Shown here piece by piece: positions 19,031 through 25,000 of a DNA stretch of 25,000 nucleotides. Origin of the DNA: Sphaeroforma sirkka (Eukaryota; Opisthokonta; Ichthyosporea; Ichthyophonida); NCBI GenBank assembly GCA_001586965.3, contig LUCW03000593.1:2501-27500 (forward strand), given 5' to 3'. The notes below the pieces were generated by a model. That model was given only the letters and a program-made list of their open reading frames with translations. It was not told where the DNA came from and did no database searches. Made by a program: the position numbers and the translations under genes. Numbering within the stretch: position 1 is the stretch's first letter; each line of letters starts with the position of its first letter.

Positions 19031-20521
19031 ATGAGCATCATGAAAATAATTAAAAGGTTTCGCAGAGAAGGTTCGAAAGGAGGGTCAAGCGTGGACGGAG
19101 AGCTTGTCAACGATGTTTCCGGAGATGAACTTGTAGAGGGGTCGTTAGAAAGTGCTATCACGGACAGTAGTGTACGCATGGTACCCGACCAAACATTGCT
19201 CACGCTTAAAGTGCGTGATTTAAATTTACCTGCCGAACCATGTCTACCCGCATCTGAACATTTAGATAGAAACCAACCTAAGTCAAAATTTAGTAGGGAC
19301 GTACCAGTACAACAACGCCAACAACAAGTACCGTCTTTCCGCCGGAGCAGAGTACTTACCTCCCTTACCACTAACCAATTCTCAAGCCTAGCAACTGATG
19401 AGGATGGCTTACCTGCAGCATTTAATCTAAGAGCCCGGCGCATGTCATGCCCAAGTGTATCTTCGCCTGAAGTTGGGCGTCTACATGCATCTACTAGTAC
19501 TCTTTCAACAAGCAATAAGTTGCCGATAGTTCGGCCAAGATCAATGATACATCATACGGCAAGGGCTTTGCCCACTCCGAGTTTAGCTCGACAACGAAGT
19601 CCTACTCTCATAGCAGATGGTTTAGATACACAGGCACACATGGATCAATGCATATTGGAGCCTCCCGTGTCCGATCGAAGTCCACCACCATCGAAAGTCT
19701 TGGGCAACTCGTCAATTGACGAATTCAAACCACGCCGCTCGACCGGCAGGCGTTTGTCATGCCCAAATGTGGACGTTTCACACTTCTACAATCCGGATGT
19801 GCCGACAGTTGAATCTCCGATTTTAAGTCCTTTGATTAAACACCGAGATGGGATATCTAAAACACCTGGAATACCAATTTCATCGTGGTCTGGGGCAGCA
19901 AGTGCAAGGCCTCTCTTACCTACATCAATCGTTCACGATAGTACTATAGTTCCACTGCAAACGACACGTACACAGGAGACAAAACGGAAGCCTCTTTCTA
20001 CGTGGCGAAAGCTCCCGGAATATGGCCGTCGATTGACTTTTCCAATTAAAATTAGAAATATTGCTCGGAGAAACACATCGATAGAGTCTGCTTTAAAAAA
20101 ACGTACACACATTATGGTCACTGAGAGCGGTGTAGCGGACAATCACAGTCCTATGATAGGCAGCGTCGTATCATCGACACCCAAACCCCAACCTCAAGGG
20201 TATGACGATAAAGGTATTGACGATGCTGGTATATTTAGAAGAGAAGTGCATAAGAGACGGGTCAAGTTCCTCAATTCACATACGGTACATCATACATTCT
20301 GCGCTGATGAGTACGACCGCTCTAAGCCGCCACAACGAGAGGAAGACATAGAGCCCATTATGACTATATATCGTGAGTTGATGAAGTACAAGATCACCGA
20401 GATGGTAGTTCACCAAGACTCGCTACAATACACCAATCACCATCTGTCTCGTAGGGATGAGGCAGCCCACAACATCATGATGGGTACCATTCGGGCCATC
20501 ATCAGTGAATTCACAGAGTAG
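19031..20521 (+). CDS. Putative PP1-docking phosphoprotein with fungal-type C-terminal motif
   Basis: Intact, intron-free, 496 aa, ends in TAG. Most of the protein is Ser/Pro/Arg-rich and probably disordered. Four RRx[ST] sites (RRMS 136-139, RRLS 240-243, RRLT 333-336, RRNT 346-349) fit the consensus of PKA-like kinases; the first two sit in matching RR(M/L)SCP(S/N)V contexts. At 408-413 KRRVKF matches the RVxF motif that docks protein phosphatase 1, followed by TVHHTF and EYDRS (427-431). The C-terminus (447-471) reads YRELMKYKITEMVVHQDS, then YT. From memory, a YDR ... EL..FK..EM.VH..S..YT ending recurs in uncharacterised fungal proteins, some with an RVxF motif; I could not search for this. 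Function is inferred: a possible PP1 regulator or scaffold. The TruA gene downstream is convergent. Confidence 0.8.
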   Translation: MSIMKIIKRFRREGSKGGSSVDGELVNDVSGDELVEGSLESAITDSSVRMVPDQTLLTLKVRDLNLPAEPCLPASEHLDRNQPKSKFSRDVPVQQRQQQVPSFRRSRVLTSLTTNQFSSLATDEDGLPAAFNLRARRMSCPSVSSPEVGRLHASTSTLSTSNKLPIVRPRSMIHHTARALPTPSLARQRSPTLIADGLDTQAHMDQCILEPPVSDRSPPPSKVLGNSSIDEFKPRRSTGRRLSCPNVDVSHFYNPDVPTVESPILSPLIKHRDGISKTPGIPISSWSGAASARPLLPTSIVHDSTIVPLQTTRTQETKRKPLSTWRKLPEYGRRLTFPIKIRNIARRNTSIESALKKRTHIMVTESGVADNHSPMIGSVVSSTPKPQPQGYDDKGIDDAGIFRREVHKRRVKFLNSHTVHHTFCADEYDRSKPPQREEDIEPIMTIYRELMKYKITEMVVHQDSLQYTNHHLSRRDEAAHNIMMGTIRAIISEFTE

Positions 20522-21126
20522 GAGTACGATATAGATAATGATAAGAAAGAACGCCTAAGAATGATCGCGAGTTGATGAAGTACAAGATCACCGAGATGAT
20601 AGTTCACACCAAGAATCACTACAAAATACCAATCACCATCGGTACCGGAGGCAGCCCACAACATCATGGTGGGTACCATTCGCGCCATCATCAGTGAGTT
20701 TACAAAGTAGGAGTACAATATAGATAGGGATGAGAAGGAGCGCCTAAGAATGATCGTGAGTTGATGAAGTACAGGATCACCGAGATGGTAGGTCACCAAG
20801 ACTCACTACAATACACCAATCACCATCGGTCCCGGAGGCAGCCCATAATATCATGATGGGTACCATTCGGGTCATCATCAGTGAGTTCACAGAGTAAGAG
20901 TATGATATAGATAGGGATGAGAAAGAGCGCCTAAGAATGATCGTGAGTTGATGAAGTACAAGATCACCGAGATGGTAGTTCTCCAAGACTCGCTACAATA
21001 CATCAATCACCATCGGCCCTGGAGGTAGCCCACAACATCATGGTAGGTACCATTCGGGCCATCATCAGTAAATTCAAAGAGTAGGAGTACGATATAGATA
21101 AGGATAGGAAGGAGCGCCCAAGAATG
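20375..21126 (+). repeat. Four tandem copies of the gene's 3' end (about 187-bp unit)
   Basis: Units begin at GAGTTGATGAAG at 20375, 20569, 20758 and 20945 (lengths about 194, 189, 187 and 182). Unit 1 is the C-terminal coding end, stop codon and about 50 bases after it. Units 2-4 lie beyond the stop and repeat the same sequence with substitutions and a shared deletion of about 15-18 bases after the CACCATC block. Each carries frame breaks, so they do not extend the protein; they probably lie in the 3' UTR or downstream. Confidence 0.93.
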
Positions 21127-21871
21127 CGAAATTGCAAATGTTCCGTATTCACGAACACTGCGGTAACGCGCATTCAGAATAATTCAATGTAAGCTTGAGC
21201 GCTCTCCCAACACGACATTGGACATCTGCAAGACCGCTCACTAGGAAAGCCAAGGTGTAGTAGCGGATTATCTTGTTTGAAATCAGGGAACATGGATCTT
21301 GACCGATAAACACATATTTGGCTTGATGGAGATCTCGGGATAGACAAATCAACATAGTTAGTAGAGTCACAAAATTTAGAGTCAAATCTTCCAATTGAAA
21401 TGCATCTCTGATGAGAAGGTAATAAAATAAAATTCACTGCTACTTTCGTAACGTTGTTATGATTACAGGAGAGTCCTCTATCTTGCACAAACCAAAAGTG
21501 GATTTATTCAGGAAGTACGTAGCCCTTCACCTAATCTTGTAAAATCACCGTGAAGTCTGGACACTTGCTCTATGACTACGAGAAAATAAGAGTTTTACGA
21601 CTAATCAATTATGTCAATCTCTGATACAGCAGGATAAAACAGGTCTGTTGACAAAGCGAACCGCAGCCACCATACCATTGATCTCGCCTCAGTGGAATAC
21701 TCGTGTGATTTTTTTTGCGTCGGCGTTCATGTCTCGATGAAAATCATAGCTTTTGTGTGTATCTAAATCTAAAAGGCCATGTCTGCCACGATTCTATATG
21801 ATTACCAAAGCAATCCACTAGGGAAACTACTTGAAGTGCGCCTGCACTAGGTGAACGCTTCGATCAGAATC
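21127..21871. other. Intergenic between convergent genes
   Basis: No recognisable exon, RNA gene or repeat. It should contain the 3' UTR of the minus-strand TruA-family gene at its right end. Confidence 0.45.
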
Positions 21872-24752
21872 CTACTTGGTTTCTGCAGACCCCGGGGGCG
21901 TTAAAGTCTCGTCATCTTCGCTACCAAGTTCAGCATCCCTCTCCCAGGGTGGTACATCATCGAAGCTCCACTCCTTTATCTCATCTCTTCTGCTCACCAT
22001 TTCCTCGACCGTACATCCGAAAGGATAGTGCACATGCGTCAGATACAGACCTTCAGGTTTGGCCGTCACGTACTTGTAGCGACTACGATCCTTTGCATCG
22101 AGAACCTTCTGAAGATCTGTGGAGAAATTCACGAAACAAAAATCTATATCATTGCATACATAGCCACAGTGTGTAACTCGTTGTAATGGGGTTCCAGCAA
22201 CGCCTTGAACACACAAAGAGGCATGAAACTACTTTTACAGATCGGCGCATCTGTAACATTGTGAATACCACAAGACAGCTACACAAACAATTATCGGACA
22301 CACATATAGCAGACAGCGAACCGCAAAGGAGGCTTATCTCGCCGACATCCAAACATATGTAAATTCATCAACTACTTAGCAAGTGATATAGTCCAAGTCT
22401 CATTAGTACACAATAATACACTGCCTCTATAGCCTCAACGATTGAACACGCATGTTCGCATTGTAGTTACCTGCAGCAGACCATCGGTCCGACCCCACCA
22501 TCACAAGTGCACCTACAATATTCCGGACCTGCCGGTATAAGAAACCCTTGGCGTATATGGTGATGTGTGCCATTTCTCCGTCACTGCCAGGTAACGGTAG
22601 TAGGGACATGAGCTACGAAAGGCTATTTCTGATCTGCAAACCAGATATTCTTCTGGCTACCCTGAAGGTTCGGACAGGTTCTTGGGGGTACAAATATTCA
22701 GACTCTTATCAGACTCCAATAAAACAACCCATCAAACTGAAATCTGCCTTATCAGACTAATGAATAACCCATCAAACTTGAATCTGCACTCATCGGTCTC
22801 GGATCAGATTCTGAGCCCTAACACACGTGGCTACTCTGGTATGCAAAATCTGCCTTTTGAGATTGAATGTGAACCTGTGTTTACATGACCACTGCAGAAC
22901 TGAAAATGCACTTTGTAGTCAATAGGTACGACATGAACGAGACGGAGATGACCATGATATAGGATATTCTGCGCGATATGCTTGGCAATATCAACTACCA
23001 TTGAAAACAGTTAAAAGAATAAACTGAAGGTCAAGGCTTCATCACACGAGAGGAATGGGAAAAAGATCTAGATGTCAGTCCATAGATCAAAGCCACACAG
23101 ACACATCTGTCCCTGCATTGCTACTCGCTTATTTCTGAGGCCTAACCACCATTTTCAGATTGTGCACACACCAGCCCGGTTGAACGCGGGATGCAACCGC
23201 TTGTCATATCACTTGCTGCAGGTTTCGGATTTTTCAAGTGTTAACTGTGATTTGTGGATTTCAATATTATTTGAGAAACAATATCTATACGAATACTCAG
23301 ACACTTGGATACCACCAAATATACATACGGGAATGGGCAAGCAGCTCACCTTATGCCGCTAAACTCGGTCTGCTCACGAGTGACAGACAAACTGTACACT
23401 GTGCGCACAGGCTGGCTCGCCTGACAGCCGGACGCTCGGAACGACGAGAAGTCATGCGTTCCGACTAATATTTGCGCCGCATCCTGTGAGGTGATGCATT
23501 CGTGAAGTCTGAATAGGGTTTTGTGTTATGGTAGAGCTGTTGGATTTATGCTTGATGGGCACATGACGATATACGAGTATGTATACTATGGAAGCAAAGG
23601 CTGCGTAATCTTGCGCGTATAGAATGTGTGATCACCCATGAGATTTAGAAGTCATCGATCGACGTTTGTGTTTATATCGATGCCGCACACAGGTTTACCA
23701 ATTATGTTGAGCGCCAGCTATGCACAATATACTAATAGAAAGTTTATCCCCCAAAGACTCGTATATATGTAGGTTTCCTCAGTCCTTTTTGAGTCAACCC
23801 CATGATACGACAAAACATAGGTTAGACATGAAGCCAATTATATTGAATCGCCCAGGTACAATGTAATAATTGTTCCTACGCTGGATACAGTGACCAGTGG
23901 CTCGGATGCGTACCCCGAGTCCTGTAAAGGATGCTTTAGGAAGCAAGCGTGAGTTCGACCGTGAAAGTCCCGCACAGCGCTCAGGATACGCACACCTATC
24001 CTTCAACGGACGGGTGTGACATGCGAGCGGGAATCATATGATCAGAAGTGATGGCAAACAACTAACAACATACGTTCATGGCTTCTATGTTGAGCGCGAG
24101 GTTTTTCGGAACGTCAGCCACAGCTGCGCGCCCCTCATCAAATGCACTGCGGTGGGTGCTATTGTGCATCAGCCTATACGTGTATGTTCGCCCGGTAGCC
24201 ATAAATCTGGAGACACGAAGGACCAAGTCTATTTAATACATATCCATAAGTATGGTGTGCTGCTATTTTTCAGTCAATAGGGCTATGTTCGCCCGGCACT
24301 TATGAACTTGATAATGCAAACCCAATAGTTACGTGTGATCACCTAATGATGCTGTATCAGATTGTGTGGGGAGGAAGGACTGGCCATGAGCGCTATATAT
24401 GTCGTACGCATAGATAGAGTGAGGTTTGCCAAATAATGAAAGCAACAACTATTATTAGAAATGCCCCGAAATATGCGAATGTAACATTTATTAAAACATA
24501 AGGTAGACTGCGCAATCACCACTAAGCACATTGAGACTCATAGAATATTTGATTTGGCGTGATAAGGCACGATGTGATACACAATCCATACATATATCAA
24601 AATAAATAATATTTTGTATATATCATATGTGCGGGTGTGCATTTACGCGCCACTCACCGACAATTAAATGTTGGGTGTACCTCCAAACACCCTCGTATCC
24701 GCACTTCCGTGATCGGTATGAAGTGGTTGAGTGCATCTCTGACTTTGTACGG
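21872..24752 (-). CDS. TruA-family tRNA pseudouridine synthase (last five exons; N-terminus outside window)
   Basis: Exons on the minus strand: 24752-24658, 24206-24074, 23483-23350, 22583-22471, 22116-21872 (stop TAG). That is 720 nt, 239 residues. All four introns are GT..AG (donors GTGAGT, GTATGT, GTGAGC, GTAACT), and every junction keeps frame, including three split codons (Arg, Ser, Asp). The family converts U38-40 of tRNA anticodon stems to pseudouridine. Motifs in order: ALNHFIP and FNC(R); GRTYTYR (conserved Tyr region); [29 protein letters not shown], a bacterial-type TruA signature; [15 protein letters not shown]; then a GLYL.HV segment and an acidic tail of about 50 residues. The exon with the catalytic RTDxGVHA Asp is not in 24753-25000 and must lie beyond the edge. 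The bacterial-like signature suggests a PUSL1-type, possibly mitochondrial, enzyme; location is inferred only. Confidence 0.9.
22707..22791. repeat. Two-copy 42-bp direct repeat in a TruA-gene intron
   Basis: Units 22707-22748 and 22749-22791 share ttatcagact, aataacccatcaaact and gaatctgc blocks. They lie in the intron 22584-23349 of the minus-strand gene. Confidence 0.8.
22885..23085 (+). pseudogene. Possible decayed coding fragment in an intron, opposite strand
   Basis: One plus-strand frame of 66 codons starts at ATG 22885 and reads as plausible protein, interrupted by TAG, TGA and TAA. Segments such as VVNRYDMNE and [14 protein letters not shown] loosely recall EF-hand type helices and loops, but no loop has the full set of calcium ligands. 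It lies inside the intron 22584-23349 of the TruA-family gene. It could equally be chance. Confidence 0.25.
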
Positions 24753-25000
24753 CTGCAGGAACTTCGTGAGCAAATAAAGATCATTGCAACAATTAGTGTC
24801 ACGTGCTGTATCCAGTTTCATTATGAAATAAAGCAATAATTCGATAAGCTGGTAATTACTAGTCAAAACTCTTACAAGTAGAACTGCGTGAACTCGAATA
24901 GAAATTTATCAGATATATATCGAGTCCTTGCATTTGTAATCCCATGTTGCAAATAGCCGGATATACTCATAGTTTATAAGCAGAATCGCGCACCAGTATG
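24753..25000 (-). other. Intron of the TruA-family gene reaching the window edge
   Basis: A 3' splice acceptor (gttcctgcag) precedes the exon starting at 24752. Upstream sequence to the edge shows no further TruA motif, so it is read as intron. Confidence 0.6.

Noticed and set aside
18916-19515. 199-codon minus-strand frame opposite the 496-aa gene
   Set aside because: It overlaps the start of a longer coherent plus-strand protein, and its Ser/Leu-rich content is what the antisense of a Ser/Arg-rich gene gives.
20437-20986. Minus-strand frames with an internal repeated protein sequence
   Set aside because: They are the antisense of the tandem DNA repeat downstream of the 496-aa gene. The repetition comes from the DNA array.
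20375-21126. CRISPR-like array
   Set aside because: Units are about 187 bp, head to tail without spacers, in a eukaryotic gene's 3' end.
23760-23830. Candidate TruA exon encoding a TYIY segment
   Set aside because: The exon at 24206-24074 supplies the expected GRTYTYR motif with better splice sites and matching phase on both sides.
24343-24531. Candidate TruA exon with an RTTYIA segment
   Set aside because: Spacing from the preceding FNCR motif is too long and no good acceptor is present. The 24206-24074 exon fits better.

Overview
This is a eukaryotic nuclear window. Four host genes can be read: two with spliceosomal introns (GT..AG) and two intron-free. A large decayed LTR retrotransposon lies between them, along with AT-rich, repeat-filled DNA. 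Gene content (a mitochondrial COX6A, a secreted fungal-type phospholipase B, a protein whose C-terminus recalls a fungal family, and a bacterial-type TruA pseudouridine synthase) suggests an opisthokont: a fungus or a unicellular relative such as an ichthyosporean. I cannot place it more closely. Host genes end in TAA or TAG, so the code looks standard.

Layout. 178-2865 (+): COX6A in three exons, with a 1.9 kb first intron holding AT/GT microsatellites. 3580-5238 (-): intact single-exon secreted phospholipase B, tail-to-tail with COX6A. 5440-7308: a tandem repeat, AT-rich DNA with a candidate inverted-repeat element, a GC-rich island and a coding-like fragment cut by an LTR. 7309-15344: an 8.0 kb Ty3/Gypsy-type element on the minus strand. 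Its order is gag, protease, RT, RNase H, a DIRS-like domain, integrase with a GPF motif, then a chromo-like tail. It carries about ten stops and frameshifts and has a scrambled 5' LTR region. 15345-15568: an older LTR of the same family in the opposite orientation. 15569-19030: remnants, a CCAAAGT-type heptamer array and more AT-rich inverted-repeat units. 19031-20521 (+): an intron-free 496-aa protein with RRx[ST] sites and an RVKF (PP1-docking type) motif. Its 3' end is duplicated in tandem three more times downstream. 21872-24752 (-): the last five exons of a TruA-family tRNA pseudouridine synthase. All four introns keep frame; the catalytic-Asp exon lies beyond the right edge.

The host genes share no obvious pathway. 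COX6A and the TruA-like enzyme could both serve mitochondria, but the second is only a guess. The most informative observations are the exon reconstruction of the TruA gene, the phosphatase-docking protein with its duplicated tail, and the retroelement's unusual domain order and rearranged 5' end. I did not find a clear new defence or regulatory system.
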